A stretch of 64,000 nucleotides of DNA from Spongiibacter tropicus DSM 19543 (GTDB taxonomy: Bacteria; Pseudomonadota; Gammaproteobacteria; Pseudomonadales; Spongiibacteraceae), in contig NZ_ATUS01000001.1 of assembly GCF_000420325.1 (NCBI RefSeq), positions 1,244,463 through 1,308,462 on the forward strand, given 5' to 3'. Shown here piece after piece: positions 52,993 through 61,543 of the stretch. How positions within the stretch are numbered: position 1 is the stretch's first letter; every line of letters starts with the position of its first letter. The position numbers and the translations under genes are program-made. The notes beneath the pieces are model-generated. The model ran no database searches. It worked only from the letters and a program-made list of their open reading frames with translations, and had not been told where the DNA came from.

Positions 52993-52998
52993 GCTGTT

Positions 52999-53023
52999 CT
53001 GCCGGGCGCGCCGTGCCCGGCAG
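52999..53023. other. intercistronic GC hairpin
   Basis: CTGCCGGGC (52999-53007) and GCCCGGCAG (53015-53023) pair perfectly around a 7-base loop, 7 bp after the P450 stop. No T-run. It may protect or partly terminate the upstream mRNA and so lower expression of the downstream genes. Confidence 0.6.
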
Positions 53024-53059
53024 TCTCCCCCCGTTGATAAAACCGAAAAGAGGGATGTT

Positions 53060-53470
53060 ATGAAAGGTGTCGGCGCCGATCACCCGTATTGGGACGCACT
53101 CCGCGATGGCCGCGTCAGCCAGCAGCAGTGCCGCGACTGCCAACAATGGCACTGGCCTGCCGTGTATCGCTGCAGCCACTGCGGCAGCTGGGAACAGCAA
53201 TGGCACGAGGTTGAGCCGCGCGGCCGCATTTACAGCTGGACCCGCAGCCACTACGACTTTGGCGGCCCGCGGGAGCACGGCCTGCCCTTTGTCAGTGTGC
53301 TGGTCGAACTGGAGCATGCGAGCAAGACTCGCCTGCTCGGCACGCTAGAGGGCAACCCGGCGCGGCTGCGTATTGGCGACCGGGTCAGCGGCCAGGTGAT
53401 GCATGTCGAGTTCGACGGCGAGTCCTTACCCACGCTGCGCTGGCAGCTCACTGACCAGGGGGAGCACTAA
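53060..53470 (+). CDS. Zn-ribbon OB-fold protein (DUF35, ChsH2/Ltp2-partner type)
   Basis: A 136-residue protein with a rubredoxin-like zinc ribbon at its N-terminus (CRDCQQWHWPAVYRCSHC) followed by an OB-fold (GRIYSWTRSHYDFGG, LPFVSVLVELEH, RLRIGDRVSGQVMHVEFDG). DUF35 proteins bind thiolase-fold partners; in steroid degradation a DUF35 domain forms the functional aldolase with Ltp2. Here the thiolase-fold gene starts 1 bp after the stop codon, so a stable complex is likely. Confidence 0.9.
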   Translation: MKGVGADHPYWDALRDGRVSQQQCRDCQQWHWPAVYRCSHCGSWEQQWHEVEPRGRIYSWTRSHYDFGGPREHGLPFVSVLVELEHASKTRLLGTLEGNPARLRIGDRVSGQVMHVEFDGESLPTLRWQLTDQGEH

Positions 53471-53471
53471 T

Positions 53472-54638
53472 ATGGCCACCACAGCATTTTGCGGCGGCGT
53501 CTCGGCGGTGGGCGTTGGCCTTCGCCAATACAAGCGCGGCCAGGCCCCCATGCCCGAACAGGGCGTCCTGGTCAGGGCCATTGTTGATGCCTGCGAAGAC
53601 GCCGGTTTCGACCCCGCCAATATCGACGGCTTTGTTTCCTACGGCGATGACAAAAACGAACCGGTGCGCCTGATGCCCGACCTCGGCACCCGCCATCTGC
53701 GCGTTAATGCCCAGGTGTGGGGCGGTGGCGGTGGCGGCATTGCCGCCGCGTTTGGCATTGCGGCCGCGGCGATTGGCAGCGGTCAGGCCGATGCCGTGGT
53801 GGTATTTCGAGCGCTGGTGCAAGACAACAGTGGTCGTATGTCGGCCGCCGTCATGCGCCACCACCTGAACGACCATATTATTGGCGCCGGGGTACTGGCC
53901 CCCGCTCAGATCTGCGCCCTGCGCGCCCAGCGCATGTTTGAATACCACGGCGTGCCGCAATCGGTCACTGAAGAGTTAGTGCGCGCCTCCTATTACCACG
54001 GCGCCCGCAACCCCGATGCCATGAGCTACGGCAAAGAGCTAGACCTGGACGCCTACCGCAACGGTCGCTGGATTGCCGAGCCCTTCCGGCTATTTGACTG
54101 CTCGCGGGAAAACGACGGCGCCGGCGCCATCCTGCTGGTATCGAGCGAAAAAGCCAAATACCTGAACAAGCCGCCGGTGCATCTGTTAGGCGTGGCCAAC
54201 GGCGCCGAGCAGGGCTGGGGCGACCTGCTGGAAAACGACCGTCACTACGACTCGGCGGGCTTTCGTCCGATTGCCGAGCGCCTGTGGCAACAAACCGGCC
54301 TGCGCCCGGCTGATGTGGATGTGGTACAGCTCTACGAAAATTTCAGTGCCCAGGGCATTGCCTCGTTGATCGATCACGGCTTTTGCAGCTACGACAATGT
54401 CGCCGAGTTTATTCGTTTTGAAAACCTTATCGCGCCCCACGGCAAGCTGCCGGTGAACACCTCCGGGGGCAACTTTGCCCAGGGCTTTATTCACGGCTTT
54501 GGCACGGCGGTGGAATCGGTGCGGGTGTTGCGCGGCGAATCGGCCAACCCGGTGCCCGATGCGAAAGTCTGCCTGCTGGCGGGCGGGCCGGGCGCGCCGA
54601 CGGTCAGTTCAGCGCTGTTTGGCACAGAGGCACTCTGA
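53472..54638 (+). CDS. thiolase-fold lipid-transfer (Ltp2-like) protein, probable retro-aldolase
   Basis: A 388-residue thiolase-fold protein of the SCP-x/Ltp2 group. Segments: GQAPMPEQGVLVRAIVDACE, VNAQVWGGGGGGIAAAFGIA, VNTSGGNFAQGFIHGFGTAV. The Gly-rich stretch in which thiolases carry their nucleophilic Cys has none, as in Ltp2, where Claisen cleavage is replaced by a retro-aldol step. The GxxHG region is kept. ATG 53472 has GGGGGAG upstream; the longer frame from 53403 overlaps the OB-fold gene. With the DUF35 protein it may release a propionyl- or acetyl-CoA unit from a hydroxyacyl-CoA. The aldolase call is inference from family. Confidence 0.87.
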   Translation: MATTAFCGGVSAVGVGLRQYKRGQAPMPEQGVLVRAIVDACEDAGFDPANIDGFVSYGDDKNEPVRLMPDLGTRHLRVNAQVWGGGGGGIAAAFGIAAAAIGSGQADAVVVFRALVQDNSGRMSAAVMRHHLNDHIIGAGVLAPAQICALRAQRMFEYHGVPQSVTEELVRASYYHGARNPDAMSYGKELDLDAYRNGRWIAEPFRLFDCSRENDGAGAILLVSSEKAKYLNKPPVHLLGVANGAEQGWGDLLENDRHYDSAGFRPIAERLWQQTGLRPADVDVVQLYENFSAQGIASLIDHGFCSYDNVAEFIRFENLIAPHGKLPVNTSGGNFAQGFIHGFGTAVESVRVLRGESANPVPDAKVCLLAGGPGAPTVSSALFGTEAL

Positions 54639-54639
54639 T

Positions 54640-55518
54640 ATGACCAAGGCTATCGACTATCGCGTGGAAGATGGCATTGCCATCCTCACTTTTAACCGCC
54701 CCGACAAACTCAATGCCCTCACCCGCGAGATGGCAATGGCATTTATCGCCTTGCTGGATCGCAGCGACGCCGACGATGCCGTTAAAGCGGTGATTGTGAC
54801 CGGTGCGGGCAAGGCCTTTTGCGCGGGCGCCGATTTATCCGCGGGCGACGACGCTCTCAGCGAGGTAAACGCGGGGGCAGAAGCGGGTAGTGATGGCGTC
54901 AACCGCGATATTGGCGGCCTGATGACCCTGCGCATTTACCGCAGCCTGAAACCCATTATTGCCGCCATCAACGGCGCCGCCGTGGGGGTGGGTATTACCC
55001 TGACCCTAGCCATGGATATTCGCCTGGGCAGTCAGCAATGCAAGGCGGGCTTTGTGTTTGCCCGCCGCGGCATTGTGCCCGAGGCGGCGTCATCGTATTT
55101 CCTTCCCCGCATTGTCGGCATTTCGCGGGCGCTGGCCTGGTGCTACAGCGGGCGGCTGATCGACGCCACGGAGCTGCGGGAAGCAGGCTTGCTCAGCGAG
55201 ATTGTGCCCGCCGAGCAATTGCTGGATCGCGCCCGGGAAATTGCCCGGGAAATCATCGACAACGCCGCGCCGGTCTCGGTGGCGCTGACCCGGCAAATGC
55301 TGTGGCAGGGGCTGGAAATGAATCACCCCATGGAGGCCCACCAGCTCGACAGCCGCCTGGTTGCCGCCCGGGGAGACAGCGCCGACGCCCGCGAAGGTGT
55401 TGCCTCGTTCCTGGCCAAGCGCCCGCCGCAATTCAGCGACCGGGTGTCTCAGGATATGCCCGGCGACTACCCCTGGCGAGACGAACCGACGTACCGCCCG
55501 GCGCCAGCAAAAAAATAA
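54640..55518 (+). CDS. enoyl-CoA hydratase/isomerase family protein
   Basis: A 292-residue crotonase-family protein. Oxyanion segments TGAGKAFCAGADLSAG and AINGAAVGVGITLTLAMDIRL; catalytic-Glu region FARRGIVPEAASSYFLPRIVG. The C-terminal tail, about 30 residues longer than the 42428 homologue, ends RDEPTYRPAPAKK. ATG 54640 is 1 bp after the thiolase-fold stop. In the Ltp2-type pathway it could make the 3-hydroxyacyl-CoA that the aldolase cleaves. Confidence 0.9.
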   Translation: MTKAIDYRVEDGIAILTFNRPDKLNALTREMAMAFIALLDRSDADDAVKAVIVTGAGKAFCAGADLSAGDDALSEVNAGAEAGSDGVNRDIGGLMTLRIYRSLKPIIAAINGAAVGVGITLTLAMDIRLGSQQCKAGFVFARRGIVPEAASSYFLPRIVGISRALAWCYSGRLIDATELREAGLLSEIVPAEQLLDRAREIAREIIDNAAPVSVALTRQMLWQGLEMNHPMEAHQLDSRLVAARGDSADAREGVASFLAKRPPQFSDRVSQDMPGDYPWRDEPTYRPAPAKK

Positions 55519-55568
55519 CACGCACCGCGCTGCGGCCACAGCGGCTCGCACGCGCAGGGAGATGACCC

Positions 55569-56795
55569 ATGACAAACGAGCATTGTGTAATCATCGGCGG
55601 CAGCCACGCCGCTGCGCAACTGGCCGCCTCGTTGCGGCAGGAAGGCTGGGAGGGTGCCATCACCCTGATCGGCGCCGAGCCCACCCCACCCTACCACCGC
55701 CCACCGTTGTCGAAGGCCGCGCTCAGCGGTGAGAAAAGTGACAGCGAGCTGCTGATTCGCCCCGCCGAGTTCTACGAAAAAAACCGCATCGACCTGCTGC
55801 TGGGCAGCACTGTTACCGCCATCGACCGGCAGGCTAAAAAGGTCCTGCTTCACGATGGCGGCGAAATTCCCTACAGCAAGCTCGCCCTGACCACCGGCGC
55901 CAGGGTACGCAAACTCCCGATTCCCGGCAGCGAGCTGGACGGTGTTTGCTACCTGCGCGATTTGCGCGACGCCCACCAGATTCGCAAATACATCGGCCCG
56001 GGGAAATCGGCGGTGGTCATCGGCGGTGGCTATATTGGCCTGGAGGCGGCGGCATCGATGCGCAAACTGGGCATGGCGGTGACCGTGCTTGAGGCCCAGC
56101 CGCGGGTATTGGCGCGCGTCACCTCGGCGGAAATTTCCGCGTTTTACAGTCGCGTTCACCGCGAAGAAGGCACTGAGATTATTACTGGCGCCAGCATCGA
56201 GGCCATTAGCGGCGACACCCGGGTACGCGGCGTCAGCCTGACCGACGGCCGCAACCTGCCCGCCGATGTGGTGCTGATTGGCGTGGGCGTGCTGCCCGCC
56301 ACCGAGCTGGCAGAACAGGCCGGGCTGGAAACCGATAATGGCATCCTGGTGGACGAATTCGCCCGCACAAGCGACGCCAATATTGTTGCCGCCGGTGACT
56401 GCACCCGCCACTACAACCCCATTTACAGCGCGCAGCTGCGGTTGGAGTCGGTGCAAAACGCCAACGACCAGGCCAAGGTAGCGGCGCGCACGCTGTGCGG
56501 CAAACTGGAACCTTACTGCGCCCTGCCCTGGTTCTGGTCCGATCAATACGACCTGAAGCTGCAGATTGCTGGCTATTCCCAGGGTTTCGATCGGGTCGTA
56601 CTGCGCGGTGACACCACCACCGGCCGCAGCTTTGCCGCGTTTTACTACGCGGGCGATACGCTGCTGGCGGTCGACGCCATTAACCGCCCCAAGGAATTTA
56701 TGATGGCCAAGCGCTTTCTCGCGGAAGGCAAAAGCGCCGACCCCGCCAAGGTGGCCGACGAAAGTATTGATGTTAAAACCCTGTTCGCTGACTGA
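55569..56795 (+). CDS. ferredoxin reductase, putidaredoxin/rhodocoxin-reductase type
   Basis: A 408-residue FAD/NAD(P)H oxidoreductase. FAD motif VIIGGSHAAAQLAASLRQ (residues 6-23), NAD motif VVIGGGYIGLEAAASMRKLG near 150-170, and the second FAD motif VAAGDCTRHYNP near 272-283. It passes electrons from NADH to [2Fe-2S] ferredoxins. GGGAGATG precedes the ATG. Placed between the Ltp2-type block and ferredoxin 2, it completes the class I electron chain, and may also feed the two Rieske oxygenases, for which no separate reductase is visible in the window. Confidence 0.94.
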   Translation: MTNEHCVIIGGSHAAAQLAASLRQEGWEGAITLIGAEPTPPYHRPPLSKAALSGEKSDSELLIRPAEFYEKNRIDLLLGSTVTAIDRQAKKVLLHDGGEIPYSKLALTTGARVRKLPIPGSELDGVCYLRDLRDAHQIRKYIGPGKSAVVIGGGYIGLEAAASMRKLGMAVTVLEAQPRVLARVTSAEISAFYSRVHREEGTEIITGASIEAISGDTRVRGVSLTDGRNLPADVVLIGVGVLPATELAEQAGLETDNGILVDEFARTSDANIVAAGDCTRHYNPIYSAQLRLESVQNANDQAKVAARTLCGKLEPYCALPWFWSDQYDLKLQIAGYSQGFDRVVLRGDTTTGRSFAAFYYAGDTLLAVDAINRPKEFMMAKRFLAEGKSADPAKVADESIDVKTLFAD

Positions 56796-56831
56796 CAGGC
56801 AGCCCCCAAGCCCTTTAAAGGAATAGTAACC

Positions 56832-57152
56832 ATGCCCCTAGTGACCTTTGTCAGCCATGACGGCAACAAAACTGAAGTGAATGTTGAGGCGGGCAGCAGC
56901 CTGATGCAGGCCGCTGTCGAAAACGGTGTCGACGGTATTCTCGGTGAGTGCGGCGGCGTTTGCAGCTGCGCCACCTGCCACTGCTACGTCGACAACGCTT
57001 GGCGCAGCAAAACCGGCGAACCCGAGTCGATGGAAAAAGACATGCTGGACTGCGTCCTCGACCCCCAGGACAACAGTCGGCTTAGCTGCCAGGTGCAAGT
57101 GAGTGATGAACTCGATGGCCTGGTGGTCCACCTGCCAGAATCCCAGTACTAA
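56832..57152 (+). CDS. [2Fe-2S] ferredoxin, putidaredoxin type (2)
   Basis: A 106-residue ferredoxin with CGGVCSCATC cluster motif (an extra Cys compared with ferredoxin 1) and RLSCQVQVSD. It is the last gene of the operon, 36 bp after the reductase. Its partner may be a Rieske oxygenase or the P450; sequence cannot decide. Confidence 0.92.
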   Translation: MPLVTFVSHDGNKTEVNVEAGSSLMQAAVENGVDGILGECGGVCSCATCHCYVDNAWRSKTGEPESMEKDMLDCVLDPQDNSRLSCQVQVSDELDGLVVHLPESQY

Positions 57153-57172
57153 GCACGCCCTACTGCGCCCGC

Positions 57173-57192
57173 GCCCGGCAGCCGTGCCGGGC
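57173..57192. terminator. hairpin between convergent operons
   Basis: GCCCGGCA (57173-57180) and TGCCGGGC (57185-57192) pair perfectly around GCCG, 20 bp after the ferredoxin stop. No T-run, so termination may need Rho. The rest of the gap to 57363 (about 170 bp) is GC-rich with no gene seen. Confidence 0.45.
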
Positions 57193-57363
57193 CACGGCCG
57201 CGCAGGGGAAACCACAGCCGCGGCAAGCCGACACCCATCTTCCATAGATCAACACGCGATCAATCCCTGCCACATCCCTGCCGCAAGGGGATCAATCAGG
57301 CACGGCAGACCGCCCCCGGCGCATACACCGGGGACGGACGCAGGGCCTCAGAGAGGGGGCTAG

Positions 57364-58884
57364 TTAGCGGACTTTTTCTAATTCCAGATGCGCCGCGGCA
57401 TAGCGCTCGCGCAGGGCAGGCTTGGCGATTTTGCCAGTGGCCAGACGCGGCAGTGGCTCGGCCTCAAAGGCAATATAACGGGGCACCTTGTAAGCGCTCA
57501 TTTCACGGTTGCAGTGGGCCAGCACGGTCTCTACCGACAGCGCTTCGCCGTGAATGATCGCCAGCGGCGTTTCGCCAAATTTGTCGTCTTTAGCGGCCAG
57601 CACGGCCACTTCCTTAACGCCGGGAATCTCGGCAATCACCCGCTCAAGCTCGGCGGCAGAAATATTAATTCCGCCGGAAATAATAATGTCCTTCAAGCGG
57701 TCCAGCATGGTCAGCAGGCCGTCTTCATCCACCATGCCCAGATCGCCGGTGTGCAGCCAGCCATCGACCAGCGCCTTGGCTGTGGCCTCCGGGTCGTTCC
57801 AGTAGCGCAGCATCATGCCCGGGCCGCGAATCACAATTTCGCCCGGGGTGTTGGGCGGGCAGAAGGCGCCTTTGTCATCCTTGATGGCAATGCGGGTAAA
57901 GACTGAACCCTTGCCACATTTTTCCGGGCTGTGCAGCGCGCCTCGGTCGGTATTCACGGTGGCCTGCCCGCCCGCCTCGGTTTGCCCGTACAACTGGCGA
58001 AGGGTAACGTCTTTTGCCAGCCAGGTGTCCAGCAGGCTTTTTGCCACCTGGGCACCGCCGACATTGGCCAGGCGCAGCGACGACAGATCGGCGCTGGCAA
58101 AACGGGGAGACTGCATCATCCGCTCAAAAAATATGGGCGCGCCGTTCAGGGCGGTAATGCGCTCGCCCTCAATAATGTCGATGGCCCGCTCCGGTTCAAA
58201 GGCCTCCTCGACATACACCGTGGCGCCGTAGGCAAAGTACTGGGTCGCCACCACGTAGCCTGCCGAGGTGCAAAACGGGCCGAATACCAGCGTTTTTGCC
58301 GGGTAGGCCGGCACAAAGGGCATGGTGATGGCAATATCCGAGGCGTAGGCGGTCAGGGAGCGATGACTGTAGACCACGCCCTTGGGGTAGCCGGTGGAAC
58401 CGCTGGTGGGAATGATCACCACTTCGGTATCGGGGCCAAGCGGTGGGCGTGAACGCCCGCTTGCCGGCTGTTCGCGCAGCTGCCGCACCGTGCTCAGCGG
58501 CGCAGCCTGACAATCAACGAGCCCGTTTGCCACTTCGCGGGCCAGCTCGGCGCGGGCGTCATCGTAAAACACCCATTTGGATTGGTAGCGCTCACCGACA
58601 AGGTAGCGCACTTCGCTAACCGTAAAGCGCGGATTGATCGGCGCCAGAATGGCGCCGGCCAACATGCAGCCCTGCGACATGACCAACCAGTCTAGGCAGT
58701 TGGTCGCTAAAATGGTGACCCTGTCGCCCAGTTCAACGCCCTGTTCAATCAACCAATCGGCCACCGCCTGCGACCACTGGTAAAATTCGCCATAGGTGAC
58801 GCGCTCGGTCGCCGTGACGATCGCTAACTCATCCCGGCGCTCGGTGGCCCACCAATCAAACACCTCAGCTAACGTGCTGCCCAC
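57364..58884 (-). CDS. acyl-CoA ligase (AMP-binding)
   Basis: A 506-residue adenylate-forming ligase. The P-loop is TSGSTGYPKG near residues 172-181, the adenine motif LYGQTEAGG, the hinge motif DGLLTMLDRLKDIIISGG, and the A10 lysine in LATGKIAKPAL. It activates a carboxylic acid as CoA thioester. The start is GTG 58884 with GGGAGA upstream. It follows the Rieske gene by 53 bp. Together with the CoA-transferase at 62245 the island has two ways to load CoA, perhaps on different intermediates. Confidence 0.92.
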   Translation of the reverse strand: MGSTLAEVFDWWATERRDELAIVTATERVTYGEFYQWSQAVADWLIEQGVELGDRVTILATNCLDWLVMSQGCMLAGAILAPINPRFTVSEVRYLVGERYQSKWVFYDDARAELAREVANGLVDCQAAPLSTVRQLREQPASGRSRPPLGPDTEVVIIPTSGSTGYPKGVVYSHRSLTAYASDIAITMPFVPAYPAKTLVFGPFCTSAGYVVATQYFAYGATVYVEEAFEPERAIDIIEGERITALNGAPIFFERMMQSPRFASADLSSLRLANVGGAQVAKSLLDTWLAKDVTLRQLYGQTEAGGQATVNTDRGALHSPEKCGKGSVFTRIAIKDDKGAFCPPNTPGEIVIRGPGMMLRYWNDPEATAKALVDGWLHTGDLGMVDEDGLLTMLDRLKDIIISGGINISAAELERVIAEIPGVKEVAVLAAKDDKFGETPLAIIHGEALSVETVLAHCNREMSAYKVPRYIAFEAEPLPRLATGKIAKPALRERYAAAHLELEKVR

Positions 58885-58937
58885 AGTTACTCTCCCGTTG
58901 AGTCTTATATTTATTAAGTTTTGCTGTTTTTAATTAT

Positions 58938-60110
58938 TTATTCTGTCGTGTTGAGAAAGGACTCCACCGAATCGTGGAACGGGCCGATCATCCACTCCAG
59001 ACCGCCGTAGTAAACCGTGTCCACGCCGCCTGCCTGCAAGCCCTGCTGCTGAATTAATGCCGCGCGGAAATCCTCACCGCCAAACACCTCGTCAATCAGC
59101 TTGTAAGAACGCGCATAGAGCTCTTTAGCCTTTTCCGTTTCCGGCGGCGCTTTCACCAGCATGTAGTACTCCACCACCGTGCGATTGTTGGCCCGCGGGC
59201 AGAGCACCATCACACTGATGTAATAGGGGCTGGTCACCACAATGGTGTTGGGGAAGGCCAGGTAGGCATGGGTGATGTATTTGTGCAGATTATCAATATT
59301 GCCGCCCAGCACCGCCGGGTCGAAATTCGCCTTGCCGGAGATTTGCCGCTGGTGATGGCCGAGCTGGCTGTAAACGCTGGGCACATCGTCAAACAATTTA
59401 GCGATGGAATTCGCGTGCAAACGCTGCACGTGATAGCCCTCTAGAAACGGTTCAATCACAAACTTCCAGTTGGTTTCCAGGTCGTAGCTGCGGTGGCCGT
59501 ACACATGCATTTTGTCCAGGCCCAATGCCTCCAAGTCGGCGCAGATCTGGTCGGTGCCCTCCAGCTGCTCGGGCGCCTGCTTGTGGTCCAGGCCCACCCA
59601 GATAAAGCCGCCCGCTTCATAGCTGGTCAACTCCACCAGGCCCAGCTCGCATTTCTTCAGCGACGGGAAGGTTTCCTGGCGAGGAATGCCAATCAAGTTG
59701 CCGTCCATCGCGTAGGTCCAGGCGTGATAGGGGCAGGACACCCGCGCACTTTTTACCGGCTCATGGCTCTCTACCAGCTTCGATCCGCGGTGGCGGCAGG
59801 CGTTGATAAATACCCGCGCCTTGCCGTCGCGATCGCGGGTAATCAGCAGCGGCACACCATAGCTATCCACCGCGACCGAAGTGCCGGGCTCGGGTAAAAA
59901 CGCCGACACCGTAGCCACCACCGGCACCTTGTTAAACAACTGCTCTTTCTCGGCCTGAAAGCGCTGAGCACTGAGGTAAACATCCACCGGGCGGCTTGCC
60001 TCAATGGTCGGCACCGGCATTTCTTCGAGGGGACGGATTGACTGAATGGCATCCCACTGGCTGGCGGTCAGCCCCATCGGAGCAGACGCTTGCGGATTAT
60101 TTGCGGCCAT
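58938..60110 (-). CDS. Rieske non-haem iron oxygenase alpha subunit (B)
   Basis: A 390-residue ring-hydroxylating-oxygenase alpha subunit. The Rieske cluster ligands are CRHRG and CPYHAW (Cx1H-x17-Cx2H type). The mononuclear iron site is in EPFLEGYHVQRLH (two His four residues apart). Electrons would come from ferredoxin and the reductase at 55569; no beta subunit is encoded here, as for monooxygenase-type members. I choose ATG 60110 (GGAG upstream) over 60122. It is a close paralogue of the Rieske protein encoded next to it and precedes the ligase gene. Has its own promoter with operator site 4. Confidence 0.92.
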   Translation of the reverse strand: MAANNPQASAPMGLTASQWDAIQSIRPLEEMPVPTIEASRPVDVYLSAQRFQAEKEQLFNKVPVVATVSAFLPEPGTSVAVDSYGVPLLITRDRDGKARVFINACRHRGSKLVESHEPVKSARVSCPYHAWTYAMDGNLIGIPRQETFPSLKKCELGLVELTSYEAGGFIWVGLDHKQAPEQLEGTDQICADLEALGLDKMHVYGHRSYDLETNWKFVIEPFLEGYHVQRLHANSIAKLFDDVPSVYSQLGHHQRQISGKANFDPAVLGGNIDNLHKYITHAYLAFPNTIVVTSPYYISVMVLCPRANNRTVVEYYMLVKAPPETEKAKELYARSYKLIDEVFGGEDFRAALIQQQGLQAGGVDTVYYGGLEWMIGPFHDSVESFLNTTE

Positions 60111-60183
60111 TTTTGACTCCATTATTCGTTAGTTATTAACCCGTCATACAGGGCGCTACGACCACGGGCCATGATGTACGCAG

Positions 60184-60215
60184 AGTAAAACAGCCATTAA
60201 TCTAATGTCAATAGT
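60184..60215 (-). promoter_or_regulatory. promoter and operator-like site 4, Rieske B
   Basis: On the minus strand perfect -35 TTGACA (60211-60206), 16-bp spacer, -10 TTTACT (60189-60184). The element ACTATTGACATTAGA (60215-60201) covers the -35. Start near 60177, leader about 67 bases. Confidence 0.75.
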
Positions 60216-60245
60216 TTTAAAACCGCTAGTGCGCTTATCCCGGAC

Positions 60246-60270
60246 AAAAAAAAACGCGGCATCGCCGCGC
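60246..60270 (-). terminator. intrinsic terminator of Rieske A
   Basis: On the minus strand CGCGGC / GCCGCG (60269-60264 and 60260-60255) with a 3-base loop is followed by nine T. It separates the Rieske A unit from the Rieske B promoter. Confidence 0.9.
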
Positions 60271-60309
60271 AAAAACTGGAAGCAACCAGAGACCCACAAT
60301 CGACCCGCA

Positions 60310-61488
60310 TCAGCTCTCCTCGCTGCCGAGAAAAGACTCCACCGCCTCATGAAACGGCCCGATCAGCTCTTCCAGACCGCCAAAATACACCCTGTCTATC
60401 GCCCCGCTGGCCAAGCCTTCCTGCTGTAGCTGCGCGGCGCGAAAATCCTCGCCGCCAAACACCTGATCAATCAGCTCGTAAGAGCGGGCATACAGCTCCC
60501 GCGCCTTGTCGTTATCGGGCGGGCTTTTCACCAGCATGTAGTAATCCACCACGCTGCGGTCGGCAGCCGCTGGCGCCACCACCATCACGCTGATGTAGTA
60601 AGGGCTGGTCACCACCACCGTGCTGGGAAACACCAGATAGGCGTGGGTAATGTATTTGTGCAAATTGTCGAGGTTGCCCTCGAGCACACTGGGGTCGAAG
60701 TTGGCCTTGCCTGAACACTGCCGCTGGTGCGGACCGATCAGGCTGTAAATATTGGGCACATCGACAAATAGCTTGGCGATCGAGTCGGCGTGCAAACGCT
60801 GAATATGATAGGGCTCCAGAAACGGCTCGATCACCATTTTCCAGTTGGCGTTCAGCGTATAGCGGCGGCGACCGTAAACGTGCATGTTCTGCAGGCCAAA
60901 GGCTTCCAGGTCGGCGCAAATTGCCTCGCTGCCCTCCACCTGTGGCGGCTCGCACTCAGGGTCGAGCCCCACCCAGATAAAGCCGCCCGCTTCATAGCAG
61001 GTCAACGCCACCAAGCCCAGATCGCATTTCTTCAGTGACGGGAAGGTTTCCTGCCGGGGAATGCCAATCAACTCGCCCTGCATGCTGTAGGTCCAGGCGT
61101 GATAGGGGCAGGACAAACGCGCGCTGCTCACCGGCTCATCCGACTCCAAGACTTTTGCTCCGCGGTGGCGGCAGGCGTTGAGAAAACAGCGGACCACGCC
61201 GTCGCGGTCGCGGGTAATCAGCAGCGGCACGCCGTAGAGATCCAGCGCCAGCGACATACCCGGCTCGGGCAGATAGGCCGAGGTCGTCGCCACCACCGGC
61301 AGTGTGCGGAAAATGTCGCGCATCTCCGCCTCGAAGCGCGATGCCGACAAATAGACCGAGCTGGGCCGACTATCCTCATAGGTCGGCGTGGCAATCTCCT
61401 CCGGCAGCGTCAGCGCCGAAATCGCCTCCCATTGGCTATCCGTTAAGCCCTCTGGCTTGATCTTCTGCCGGACGGTGTTGGAATCCAC
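60310..61488 (-). CDS. Rieske non-haem iron oxygenase alpha subunit (A)
   Basis: A 392-residue paralogue of the Rieske B protein. Cluster ligands CRHRG and CPYHAW; iron site EPFLEPYHIQRLH. The two proteins agree over nearly the whole length, with most differences near the N-terminus and in the middle of the catalytic domain. The start is GTG 61488, preceded by GGGGAGA; a longer frame to 61518 has no ribosome site and does not align with Rieske B. It has its own promoter (site 5) and terminator, so the paralogues are separately transcribed, perhaps for successive hydroxylations or different substrates. Confidence 0.9.
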   Translation of the reverse strand: MDSNTVRQKIKPEGLTDSQWEAISALTLPEEIATPTYEDSRPSSVYLSASRFEAEMRDIFRTLPVVATTSAYLPEPGMSLALDLYGVPLLITRDRDGVVRCFLNACRHRGAKVLESDEPVSSARLSCPYHAWTYSMQGELIGIPRQETFPSLKKCDLGLVALTCYEAGGFIWVGLDPECEPPQVEGSEAICADLEAFGLQNMHVYGRRRYTLNANWKMVIEPFLEPYHIQRLHADSIAKLFVDVPNIYSLIGPHQRQCSGKANFDPSVLEGNLDNLHKYITHAYLVFPSTVVVTSPYYISVMVVAPAAADRSVVDYYMLVKSPPDNDKARELYARSYELIDQVFGGEDFRAAQLQQEGLASGAIDRVYFGGLEELIGPFHEAVESFLGSEES

Positions 61489-61543
61489 TGCTCGTTCTCC
61501 CCTACACAAACACGCCACACAGGCGTATGCACAACTGCCGTTG

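Noticed and set aside
55467-56546. A 359-codon frame antisense to the ferredoxin reductase gene
   Set aside because: The reductase on the plus strand has all cofactor motifs; the antisense protein has no recognisable feature.
58888-58935. A sixth copy of the island operator ahead of the acyl-CoA ligase gene
   Set aside because: TCTTATATTTATTAAG looks similar in base composition, but the arms and N5 spacing do not match, and the gene can be read from the Rieske B promoter.
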